This document shows, piece by piece, positions 1 to 5,015 of a DNA stretch of 5,667 bases. The translations under genes were made by a program, and so were the position numbers. The notes below the pieces were generated by a model that searched no databases, was not told the DNA's origin, and saw only the letters and a list, made by a program, of their open reading frames with translations. The first letter of the stretch is position 1. Each line of letters begins with the position of its first letter. Origin of the DNA: Flavobacterium sp. (GTDB lineage: Bacteria > Bacteroidota > Bacteroidia > Flavobacteriales > Flavobacteriaceae); the NCBI GenBank assembly GCA_017989775.1, contig JAGNPF010000117.1, positions 1 to 5,667 on the forward strand, read 5' to 3'.

Positions 1-1
1 A

Positions 2-580
2 GATCCGGCTTTTTTTAGGAAATTCGAATTTCACATCGGAAGCATTCGAGCCGGAGAACACATCCGAATGCTTACCTCTGGATTTTTGCACGCCGACGGG
101 GGACATTTGTTTTTCAACATGTTCACTCTTTATATGTTTGCGCCTGTGGTAATTCATTATTTTGGAAGCGCTTCCTTTTTCTTGATTTATATGGGAAGTC
201 TTGTTTTTGGGAGTTTGCTCACTTTGATGATGCACAAAAACGATTATGGTTATAGGGCCATTGGCGCATCTGGAGCAGTTACCGGTATTCTGTATTCGGC
301 AATTTTGATTGATCCCAGTATGAGTTTGTATTTGTTTTTCATTCCCATTCCCATTCCGGCTTATCTTTTTGGAATTGGTTATTTGTTGTATTCCATTTAC
401 GGAATGAAAGCCAAGAATGACAACATTGGTCATACGGCGCATTTTGGAGGCGCTATGGGAGGTTATTTATTGACAATTTTGAAAGAACCTTCCATGCTGG
501 TGGATAATGTCGCAATGGTCGTGCTTTTGGCTATTCCCATCCTGATTCTTTTTGTGATGGCAAAAATGGGAAAGCTATAA
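2..580 (+). CDS. Rhomboid family intramembrane serine protease (5' partial)
   Basis: This is the C-terminal part of a rhomboid protease, a multi-pass membrane enzyme that cuts substrates within or next to transmembrane helices. The frame is open to the window edge, and 22 codons before the Met at 68 (reading ...FHIGSIRAGEHIR) continue the family sequence, so that Met is internal. Counting from it, the HLFFN motif has His13 and Asn17 (oxyanion-hole side), the catalytic serine is Ser68 in GASGA, and the catalytic histidine is His125 in AHFGG. Several hydrophobic segments separate these motifs, and a final one lies near residues 145-165. About 30-60 N-terminal residues are probably missing. All visible catalytic residues are present, so it looks functional. 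The next gene lies 51 bases downstream on the same strand with no terminator or clear promoter between, so the two may be co-transcribed. The natural substrate cannot be inferred. Confidence 0.93.
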   Translation, partial: DPAFFRKFEFHIGSIRAGEHIRMLTSGFLHADGGHLFFNMFTLYMFAPVVIHYFGSASFFLIYMGSLVFGSLLTLMMHKNDYGYRAIGASGAVTGILYSAILIDPSMSLYLFFIPIPIPAYLFGIGYLLYSIYGMKAKNDNIGHTAHFGGAMGGYLLTILKEPSMLVDNVAMVVLLAIPILILFVMAKMGKL

Positions 581-631
581 TTGGCACAGGATTTGAATGC
601 AGATTGTAAAACTAATTAAACTTCAAAAAAA

Positions 632-1321
632 ATGAAAAAAGCAGTATTGATTCTAGGTCTTTTATTGATGACAATGTCTTATGCCCAAGAGCAAAAACAA
701 ATTCCGATGGTTACCGTTTCCGGCGAAGGAAAGGTTAAGGTGGCTCCAGACCAAGCCTCGATTTCCATTTCGATTGAAACCAAGGGGACGAAGGCCGAGG
801 AGGTAAAGCGTGAGAATGACAAAAAGATGGATGCCATCCTGAAATTTATCAAAAAGTCGAATATTGCGGCAGAGGATTTCCAAACGCAGCGCATTTCCTT
901 GAATCCCAATTATGATTACGAGAAAAAGAAATACAATTACATAGCCACGCAAACCGTTCAAATCTTGTTGAGAGATTTATCGAAATATGACGTGTTGATG
1001 GAAGGTTTGGTCAATGAAGGAATCAACCGAATTGACAATGTCGAGTTCAAGTCGTCCAAATTGACGCAATTGCAATCCGATGCGCGAAAATTGGCCATGA
1101 AAGAGGCAAAAGCCAAAGCAGAAGATTTTGTTTCGGTCTTGGGACAAAAAGTGGGCAAAGCCATATTGATATCGGACAATTCACAAAGTTACCATCCGCA
1201 ACCCCGAATGTATGCCATGAAGTCGTCGATGGCCATGGATGAATCGGCGCCAAGAGAAACTTTGGCCATTGGCGAAATTGAGATTACGGTCAACGTAAGC
1301 GTGAATTTCGTTTTGGAATAA
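632..1321 (+). CDS. SIMPL domain-containing (DUF541/YggE-like) exported protein
   Basis: This 229-residue protein has a typical Sec signal peptide: MKK, a hydrophobic core at residues 4-15, and a likely cleavage after SYA at residue 18. The rest is one SIMPL (DUF541) domain, recognised by the opening VSGEGKVKVAPDQASISI at about 29-46 and the closing strand IGEIEITVNVSVNF near the C-terminus. Relatives include E. coli YggE and the Brucella protein BP26; they are periplasmic or surface proteins linked to stress tolerance, with no firm biochemical activity. The length suits the family. The ATG follows an A-rich leader without a Shine-Dalgarno. No promoter match was found in the 51 bases after the rhomboid gene, so read-through from upstream is plausible. 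A strong hairpin terminator follows the stop codon. Confidence 0.92.
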   Translation: MKKAVLILGLLLMTMSYAQEQKQIPMVTVSGEGKVKVAPDQASISISIETKGTKAEEVKRENDKKMDAILKFIKKSNIAAEDFQTQRISLNPNYDYEKKKYNYIATQTVQILLRDLSKYDVLMEGLVNEGINRIDNVEFKSSKLTQLQSDARKLAMKEAKAKAEDFVSVLGQKVGKAILISDNSQSYHPQPRMYAMKSSMAMDESAPRETLAIGEIEITVNVSVNFVLE

Positions 1322-1343
1322 AGAAAAGAAACTGTGTTTAACT

Positions 1344-1377
1344 AAAAAAGTCCTGAAAAAATTTTCAGGACTTTTTT
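1344..1377. terminator. Bidirectional intrinsic terminator between SIMPL gene and tRNA-Tyr
   Basis: This is a perfect inverted repeat with 16-base arms at 1344-1359 and 1362-1377. The core GTCCTGAAAA pairs with TTTTCAGGAC, and the arms are flanked by six A on the left and six T on the right. Each strand therefore gives a hairpin followed by a U run. It lies 22 bases after the SIMPL stop codon (plus strand) and just past the tRNA-Tyr 3' end (minus strand), so it can serve both convergent units. Confidence 0.9.
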
Positions 1378-1383
1378 GTTTTG

Positions 1384-1464
1384 TGGGGAGAGCAGGATTC
1401 GAACCTGCGAAGTTCACACAGCAGATTTACAGTCTGCCCTCGTTGGCCGCTTGAGTATCTCCCC
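1384..1464 (-). tRNA. tRNA-Tyr (anticodon GUA)
   Basis: Read on the minus strand, the 5' acceptor arm GGGGAGA (1464-1458) pairs with TCTCCCC (1391-1385), and the discriminator base is A at 1384. The D stem is CTC/GAG. The anticodon stem GCAGA/TCTGC encloses the loop CTGTAAA, giving anticodon GTA (plus-strand TAC at 1428-1430). The T arm is GCAGG-TTCGAAT-CCTGC. A variable region of about 12 bases fits a class II tRNA, as expected for bacterial tRNA-Tyr. CCA is not encoded (the bases after the discriminator are CAA), so it must be added by tRNA nucleotidyltransferase. A promoter match lies 38 bases upstream, and the hairpin at 1344-1377 lies downstream. Confidence 0.96.
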
Positions 1465-1502
1465 GATACCCTGCATTGTCATTGTTTATTCGAATGCGGT
1501 TG

Positions 1503-1533
1503 CAAATATAACAACTGTTTTGATGTTTCCAAA
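1503..1533 (-). promoter_or_regulatory. Predicted Bacteroidetes-type promoter of tRNA-Tyr
   Basis: On the minus strand, TTTG at 1533-1530 is followed by the -7 element TATATTTG at 1510-1503. The spacing from TTG to the -7 box is 19 bases, within the TTG-N17..23-TAnnTTTG pattern known for this phylum. The -7 box ends 38 bases before the tRNA 5' end, leaving room for a short trimmed leader. Confidence 0.7.
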
Positions 1534-1590
1534 CTAAAAGTGCACTTAATTTTTGGTTTATTTACAATGTCTTGGTATTGAATAAAATAA

Positions 1591-1617
1591 AAAAAATCTC
1601 CACGAGGGAGATTTTTT
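1591..1617 (-). terminator. Intrinsic terminator after the DUF4369/TlpA locus
   Basis: An 11-base-pair hairpin has arms AAAAAATCTCC (1591-1601) and GGAGATTTTTT (1607-1617) around a 5-base loop. On the minus strand a U run follows the stem. It lies 20 bases after the stop codon of the thioredoxin half at 1638, so transcription of the locus seems to end properly despite the internal stop. The right-hand T run could also stop plus-strand transcripts. Confidence 0.85.
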
Positions 1618-1637
1618 ATAACAGGTCTATTTTTTGT

Positions 1638-2042
1638 TTATTTGGCCAAAAGTTCCTTGATTTTGGCTCTAAGTTCATCTCCTCTTAAATCTCTTGCAAC
1701 CACTTTGCCGGAGGCATCGAGGATGAAAGTGGCTGGAATGGATTGCACTTGGTATTGGGCGGCAATGGGTTCATCCCAGAATTTTAAATGAGAAACATGA
1801 GTCCAAGTTAAATTGTCTTTTGCAATGGCTTCTTTCCATTTAGCAGCGTCCTTGTCCAAAGAAACGCCCACGATGTTCAATCCTTTGGCATGAAATTCTT
1901 TGTAAATGGCCACCACGTTGGGGTTTTCGGCTCTACAAGGACCACACCATGAAGCCCAAAAATCAACTATGGTTACTTTTCCTAGACTTTCCTTCAGGGA
2001 AACTAATTTACCTTGAGGATTTGGAGCGGAAAAATCTGAACT
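1638..2042 (-). pseudogene. TlpA-like thioredoxin domain fragment (C-terminal half of the split gene)
   Basis: These 134 codons lie in the same frame directly after the TGA. Counted from there, WCGPC holds Cys33 and Cys36, inside VDFWASWCGPCRAEN. The redoxin segments GLNIVGVSLDKD, KFWDEPIAAQYQV, the cis-Pro motif SIPATFILD and RDLRGDELRAKIKELL follow. It is a complete thioredoxin fold of the TlpA type, which reduces or shuffles disulfides in exported proteins. It has no credible start of its own: no ATG occurs in frame before the active site, and the GTG at 1916 would delete WCGPC. It also has no signal peptide, so alone it would not reach the periplasm. An ATG at 2046-2044 overlaps the stop (ATGA) but is in another frame and closes after 12 codons. 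Production would therefore need stop read-through. Confidence 0.75.
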
Positions 2043-2801
2043 TCATTTGGCGCCGCCAACTGGAGCTGGAGCTGGTCCAACGGCTGGTCCTGATTTTATT
2101 TCCTTGATTCTGGTGTCAATGGCTTTTCCTGGTTTTGTTGTTTTTAACGACGCATCAAGATCGGCATATAACTTTTCCACTTTTTTCATGTCAGCCGCTG
2201 GATCTCCCATCATCGATTGGATAATCAAGGCACTGATGAATGATTTTGGATGTGTTTCGGCGTAAGTCGTGTATTTCTTTTTGGTAGTTTCACCAATGTT
2301 TTGTTGGATTTTGCCAAATTCAGCCATTAATTTATTGATAACTGCAGTGTCTTTGTTTTGTTGTGCAGTATTCATCAATGGAGTGTTTTTCGTTTGAAAA
2401 TCAATTAATGGTTTTTGGATTTTTTCAAGATCTTTGTTGAATGCAGAAAATTCGTCATTGTTGTAAGTTCCTGAAATTTTTGATTTGTGTAGGCTGTCTT
2501 TGTTGATTTCTATTTTGATGTCTCCATTTTCCAAGATAAAGGGCACTTTTCCTTGTAGTCCTTCAACTTGTAGCATGTGGAATGCAGGTTCCGTGGCTTT
2601 TCCCGTGATTTCAAATTTTCCGTTTTCCACTTTTACAGTGTCCACGGCAATCAAACCTCCCATACCAGAAGCATCTTGGGTTTCCATAATCACGGTTTTG
2701 CCGTTTTCAATTCCTTTTACAGTACCTGAAACGACATACTTGTTTTTGCTACAAGAAATTAAGAATACGGTAGCCGAAAGTAATAAAATTATTTTTTTCA
2801 T
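2043..2801 (-). CDS. DUF4369 domain lipoprotein (N-terminal half of the split thioredoxin gene)
   Basis: This is the part translated up to the TGA: 252 residues. It starts with a lipoprotein signal (MKKIILLL..., lipobox LISC, Cys17 as the acylated residue), so the product should be anchored in a membrane facing the periplasm. Residues about 22-115 match the DUF4369 pattern (VSGTVKGIENGKTVIM ... VENGKFEITGKA ... FILENGDIKI), a beta-rich domain usually found before thioredoxin domains in Bacteroidetes. Residues about 120-235 are helical and lysine-rich, and the end is a low-complexity linker (GPAVGPAPAPVGGAK). Without the thioredoxin domain it has no redox centre, so it would be inactive as an oxidoreductase. 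The ATG has no Shine-Dalgarno, as is normal here, and lies about 29 bases after a good promoter match. Confidence 0.85.
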   Translation of the reverse strand: MKKIILLLSATVFLISCSKNKYVVSGTVKGIENGKTVIMETQDASGMGGLIAVDTVKVENGKFEITGKATEPAFHMLQVEGLQGKVPFILENGDIKIEINKDSLHKSKISGTYNNDEFSAFNKDLEKIQKPLIDFQTKNTPLMNTAQQNKDTAVINKLMAEFGKIQQNIGETTKKKYTTYAETHPKSFISALIIQSMMGDPAADMKKVEKLYADLDASLKTTKPGKAIDTRIKEIKSGPAVGPAPAPVGGAK

Positions 2802-2829
2802 TATAAGTTAGTTAAATGTTTTAAGTCTG

Positions 2830-2858
2830 CAAAAGTATCTAAATTTATAAAATATCAA
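2830..2858 (-). promoter_or_regulatory. Predicted promoter of the DUF4369/TlpA locus
   Basis: On the minus strand, TTG at 2858-2856 lies 18 bases before TACTTTTG at 2837-2830, matching TTG-N17..23-TAnnTTTG. A second TTG at 2861-2859 would give a spacing of 21. The implied transcript starts around 2825, leaving a leader of about 25 bases before the ATG at 2801. Confidence 0.65.
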
Positions 2859-3011
2859 CAATTTTATGACTTAAATTTTTGTTATAGTTTGTATATTTTG
2901 ACAAGTTGGGAACAGGCCAAAAGGAATAATCCAAAATTTATTCGTTGTCTAAAAGTATTTGGGGCGTGATGTCGAAAGAGGTAAAGTGGTAATAAATCCT
3001 TGCACAGGATT

Positions 3012-3248
3012 TTAGATCAGGTGTTTTTGTTTGGTTTCACATTCTCGAATGCGAAATTCTGCATGTTCCATTTCGTTTTCCGTAATGCGGATTTCCATAT
3101 TTACCGTTCTTAATTCTTTTTGCAAGTGTGCACTCGAATAATCGGATTTTAGTTGGGAGTTTATTTCTGCCTTGTGGGTTATCAGGGTATCAAGGGTTTC
3201 TTTGGCTTTTTTGTATTGTGATTTGAAAAGTTTGCACGGATCACTCAT
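3012..3248 (-). CDS. Small coiled-coil protein of unknown function
   Basis: I do not recognise a family for this 78-residue protein. It lacks a signal peptide and membrane segment and is rich in charged residues. From about residue 10 to 72 it is predicted by eye to be almost wholly helical, with heptad-like spacing of hydrophobic residues (LDTLITHKAEI, LQKELRTVNMEIRITENEM), so a coiled-coil dimer or hairpin is likely. Two cysteines sit near the ends (Cys5 and Cys70). It starts at an ATG with no Shine-Dalgarno. It is separated from the J-domain gene upstream by that gene's terminator and from the lipoprotein locus downstream by 210 bases, so it appears to be a single-gene unit. No clear promoter match was found upstream. 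The composition and the isolated, otherwise empty strand position favour a real gene. Confidence 0.65.
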   Translation of the reverse strand: MSDPCKLFKSQYKKAKETLDTLITHKAEINSQLKSDYSSAHLQKELRTVNMEIRITENEMEHAEFRIRECETKQKHLI

Positions 3249-3335
3249 AATTATTTGTTTTGAATATTCTGATTGGCTAACTTACTTAATATTAAAAGGC
3301 TGTCCAATTCTTGTTTTGTTTTTTCGACAGAAAAC

Positions 3336-3365
3336 AAAAAAACACCCCTGAAAGGAGTGTTTTTT
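3336..3365 (-). terminator. Intrinsic terminator of the J-domain/KTSC gene
   Basis: The arms ACACCCCT (3342-3349) and AGGAGTGT (3353-3360) are flanked by A and T runs. In the minus-strand RNA the stem pairs fully if one U-G wobble is allowed, and a run of seven U follows. In the plus-strand RNA the same position is an unpaired C-A mismatch. The hairpin is therefore better suited to minus-strand transcripts, and it lies 20 bases after the stop codon at 3386. Confidence 0.85.
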
Positions 3366-3385
3366 CATGTATTGAATCAATAAAT

Positions 3386-3826
3386 CTAGTCTTGGTTAAG
3401 TGTTTTTCTCCAAGTAAAAGAATTAAGAATGTGTCTTTTTGCAAATCTTCCGGGAGAATCGGCATTTACCATTTTCACGTAAGTGGCTTTGGGAACACTG
3501 ATGTATTCATAAACGCTGCCGTTCGAGAAATTGATGATTAATCTTCCTTCCACAAATTTGTAATCGGTGATTGTCGAGGTCGAAATGGTTTCTGTATATT
3601 CCGGCAAGTTTACTTTAATGGTTTCAGGATTGATGCTCACCAAAAAGTGGTAGGCTTCAATAATTTTTTTACTGTTTTCCTCGGCAGCTTTCAAACCTTC
3701 CTCGTCTCCTTGAAATTTGTCGGGATGTGCGTCCTTCATCGCATTGCGATAAATGGTTTTCAAATCTTTCAATTCTACAGTTTTGTCAACATTCAATAAC
3801 TTGCGGTATTCAACTATTTTTTTCAT
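3386..3826 (-). CDS. J-domain (DnaJ-like) protein with C-terminal KTSC domain
   Basis: This 146-residue cytoplasmic protein joins two domains. Residues about 5-65 form a J domain: helix I near EYRKLLNV, helix II LKTIYRNAMKDA, the diagnostic HPD at 34-36 (DAHPDKF), and helix III AAEENSKKIIEAYHFL. The HPD tripeptide is what stimulates the ATPase of Hsp70 (DnaK) in J proteins, so a co-chaperone role is likely. Residues about 82-140 match the KTSC domain, a small fold of unknown function named for its likeness to a C-terminal part of some lysyl-tRNA synthetases (INFSNGSVYEYISVP ... YVKMVNADSPGRFAKRHI). It has no glycine/phenylalanine region or zinc finger as in full DnaJ, so it is a specialised J protein whose client is unknown. 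Its own promoter and terminator make it a single-gene unit. Confidence 0.88.
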   Translation of the reverse strand: MKKIVEYRKLLNVDKTVELKDLKTIYRNAMKDAHPDKFQGDEEGLKAAEENSKKIIEAYHFLVSINPETIKVNLPEYTETISTSTITDYKFVEGRLIINFSNGSVYEYISVPKATYVKMVNADSPGRFAKRHILNSFTWRKTLNQD

Positions 3827-3896
3827 AAATTAAGATAACTACTTGTCTTTTAATTAAAAACCAATTCGATTTGGCTTCAAAATTGACAATTTTTTG

Positions 3897-3925
3897 CAAA
3901 GGTACACTTTTTTTTAAGTTTTCAA
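3897..3925 (-). promoter_or_regulatory. Predicted promoter of the J-domain/KTSC gene
   Basis: On the minus strand, TTG at 3925-3923 is followed after 18 bases by TACCTTTG at 3904-3897, an exact TAnnTTTG match. The -7 box lies 70 bases before the ATG at 3826, giving a leader of roughly 65 bases. The leader is AT-rich, and I see no strong fold in it. Confidence 0.65.
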
Positions 3926-3961
3926 TTTCCGACCGAAAAAAAACAAATTAAATAAAAGTGC

Positions 3962-4210
3962 CTATTGCTGCGGTTTGTGGTTGGCTTTGTCGAAGTTTTT
4001 CGACTTTTTGGGATACTGGTTGTAGCTGATGTCACTCGGGTTTTCGATGACTGATTTTATCGTAATCCAATCGCCCAGTTTATGGTTGGCCATTACCATT
4101 TTGTAATCCAATAGATATTCGCCACAAAAAAAGTTGTTGTTTTCGTCTTGTTCCAATATTCCGGTGTAAACTCCTTTTTGGAGCATTTTTTCTTGTGAAG
4201 ACTTGGTCAT
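3962..4210 (-). CDS. Hypothetical 82-residue protein
   Basis: I do not recognise a family. I chose the ATG at 4210 (MTKSSQEKML...) over an in-frame TTG two codons upstream. There is no signal peptide or membrane span. The middle (residues 13-60: VYTGILEQDENNNFFCGEYLL, then YKMVMANHKLGDWITIKSVI) looks like a compact run of beta strands with a conserved-looking LGDWITIKSV segment. The tail from about 62 is polar and lysine-rich (NQYPKKSKNFDKANHKPQQ), probably disordered and possibly nucleic-acid binding, though that is only inference from charge. It is divergent from the operon starting at 4304, and a -7-like box lies 33 bases upstream. No terminator was found before the J-domain gene's promoter, so some transcripts may run on into that gene. 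Confidence 0.68.
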   Translation of the reverse strand: MTKSSQEKMLQKGVYTGILEQDENNNFFCGEYLLDYKMVMANHKLGDWITIKSVIENPSDISYNQYPKKSKNFDKANHKPQQ

Positions 4211-4242
4211 GATCAATAGGTTTTTAATGAAATTCTAAGCCG

Positions 4243-4250
4243 CAAAGTTA
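4243..4250 (-). promoter_or_regulatory. Possible -7 element for the 82-residue protein gene
   Basis: The minus strand reads TAACTTTG at 4250-4243, an exact TAnnTTTG match 33 bases before the ATG at 4210. No TTG is found at the expected 17-23 bases upstream, so the promoter is either weak or regulated. It sits about 20 bases from the -33 box of the divergent promoter, so the two RNA polymerase sites would overlap. Confidence 0.45.
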
Positions 4251-4267
4251 GTCAATTATTGTTTGCC

Positions 4268-4299
4268 TTGTGAAATTATGGACATTCTGTTTATCTTTG
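4268..4299 (+). promoter_or_regulatory. Predicted promoter of the 4304-5625 operon
   Basis: TTG at 4268-4270 is followed after 21 bases by TATCTTTG at 4292-4299, fitting TTG-N17..23-TAnnTTTG. The -7 box ends only 4 bases before the A of the ATG at 4304, so the expected transcription start falls at or just within the start codon. This implies a leaderless or nearly leaderless mRNA. Confidence 0.6.
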
Positions 4300-4303
4300 T
4301 CCA

Positions 4304-4861
4304 ATGGAGCAGCTATTTCGACCGAGTCCCAATTCTTTCAAAAACACGTTTTGTGTTTTCCATGAAGTGCTTCCTGACAAGATTGAAAATTTGAAAGTGC
4401 AATACGACAGCAAATCGGGCAGCCAATATTTTTATACCAAGGAAGGAATGTATCGACTGTCGAATCATTGGGGCCGATTGGCCAACAGCAAATGGAGATT
4501 GGAACCATTGGAACAAGATGGCGCTGAAACTCGCAATGAATCCAAATTCAAAATTGGTTTTGCCGCCTGGAACGAATTTTATCCCGACAATGCCGAGGAA
4601 GAATTGTATTATCTGGAAGCAAATTATGTCAAGAAAACGGTCAACTACCAGCACAAGAACAATCCGAATTACGACAATAAAGCCATTCTTCGAACGAGTT
4701 TTGAAACCACCAAAAAAATCAAGCAAATCCGGAATTTGTTCAATTTGACTTCTTGGGCAAAATATTTTGAATACGAGGATTTGAACGAGTTGCGAAAAGA
4801 AATCATTGACCAATTGATTTTTACCAATAAAACCTTGGAAGAAATAAAAAGAGAACTCTAA
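4304..4861 (+). CDS. Conserved-looking hypothetical protein, first gene of a compact operon
   Basis: I cannot name a family with confidence for this 185-residue protein. It has no signal peptide or membrane span and is probably cytoplasmic. The N-terminal two-thirds is rich in aromatic residues and looks globular (SGSQYFYTKEGMYRLSNHWGRLANSKWRL at about 38-66, FAAWNEFYPDNAEEELYYLEANYVKK at about 86-111). The C-terminal part (135-185) is helical: TTKKIKQIRNLFNL, then a tryptophan-containing turn, then LNELRKEIIDQLIFTNKTLEEIKREL. The ATG at 4304 is the natural start, because the next Met is residue 49 and would remove the well-structured beginning. The stop overlaps the next start by one base (TAATG), which suggests translational coupling. 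A long antisense frame lies opposite but has the phenylalanine/isoleucine-rich look of a shadow. Confidence 0.8.
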   Translation: MEQLFRPSPNSFKNTFCVFHEVLPDKIENLKVQYDSKSGSQYFYTKEGMYRLSNHWGRLANSKWRLEPLEQDGAETRNESKFKIGFAAWNEFYPDNAEEELYYLEANYVKKTVNYQHKNNPNYDNKAILRTSFETTKKIKQIRNLFNLTSWAKYFEYEDLNELRKEIIDQLIFTNKTLEEIKREL

Positions 4862-5013
4862 TGGGAAGAAACAACGAAAGAAACATCAAGAAGCACAACG
4901 ATAAATTGCACAAAGAACAGCAAAAAGTAAAGGCTGCCAAAGAACTGCGCAAAGAAAAGTTGAAACAAATCGTGAAAAAATTCAATGAAGACAAGTCTTC
5001 AGAAAACAATTAA
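4861..5013 (+). CDS. Small basic protein, 50 residues, unknown function
   Basis: This short frame begins with the A of the preceding stop (TAATG) and ends 2 bases before the next start, so its borders fit exactly into the operon. The product (MGRNNERNIKKHNDKLHKEQ...) has 16 Lys/Arg against 8 Asp/Glu, a net charge of about +8. The region from about residue 8 to 42 is predicted to be one long amphipathic helix. There is no signal peptide or cysteine. I do not recognise a family. The charge suggests binding to RNA, DNA, ribosomes or the acidic protein encoded next, all of which are inference. Support for it being real is the exact fit between two genes, with no other gene candidate in that gap, and codon use like its neighbours. 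Confidence 0.72.
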   Translation: MGRNNERNIKKHNDKLHKEQQKVKAAKELRKEKLKQIVKKFNEDKSSENN

Positions 5014-5015
5014 TT

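Larger units (their letters stand above)
1638..2801 (-). pseudogene. DUF4369 + TlpA/thioredoxin-fold lipoprotein, interrupted by in-frame TGA
   Basis: The whole locus reads as one gene in a single frame with one stop in the middle (TGA at 2045-2043). Read through, it gives 387 residues, close to the size usual for Bacteroidetes thiol-disulfide lipoproteins with an N-terminal DUF4369 and a C-terminal AhpC-TSA/TlpA domain. Residues 1-252 are the lipoprotein half. The 134 residues after the stop begin SSDFSAPNPQGK and carry DFWASWCGPCRAEN and the cis-proline motif SIPATF. No other stop or frameshift disturbs either half, and a promoter-like site and a terminator flank the whole. The break falls in the proline/alanine-rich linker. 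GGA to TGA would be a one-base explanation, but a small indel is also possible. Alternatives are a sequencing error or stop read-through. Selenocysteine is unlikely because both active-site cysteines are present elsewhere. Confidence 0.8.

Noticed and set aside
341..359. Tandem ATTCCC repeat
   Set aside because: It is three copies inside the rhomboid coding region, encoding IPIPIPA in a membrane loop or helix edge. A coding explanation is enough.
1181..1417. Minus-strand 78-codon frame with FAGSNPALPT
   Set aside because: It starts in the tRNA-Tyr 3' half, crosses the terminator hairpin and runs antisense into the SIMPL gene. The FAGSNPALPT string is a typical artefact of tRNA sequence.
1381..1581. 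Plus-strand 66-codon frame beginning MWGEQDSNLR
   Set aside because: It lies antisense across tRNA-Tyr. GEQDSNLR is a well-known false protein start produced by reading tRNA genes backwards.
1638..1916. Thioredoxin half as an independent gene starting at GTG 1916
   Set aside because: That start lies after the WCGPC active site and inside the fold. The domain clearly continues upstream to the TGA.
2043..2045. Selenocysteine codon
   Set aside because: The UGA is in a linker, not at the redox site, where both cysteines are present as UGU. No selenocysteine machinery or convincing insertion element is visible.
2994..3012. Hairpin AAATCCT/AGGATTT overlapping the stop codon of the coiled-coil gene
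   Set aside because: The stem has 7 base pairs, but no U run follows on the minus strand, so an intrinsic terminator is not supported.
4313..4813. 166-codon minus-strand frame opposite the first operon gene
   Set aside because: Its Phe/Ile/Val-rich composition is what antisense of this coding strand gives. The plus-strand gene fits the operon spacing and has a promoter.
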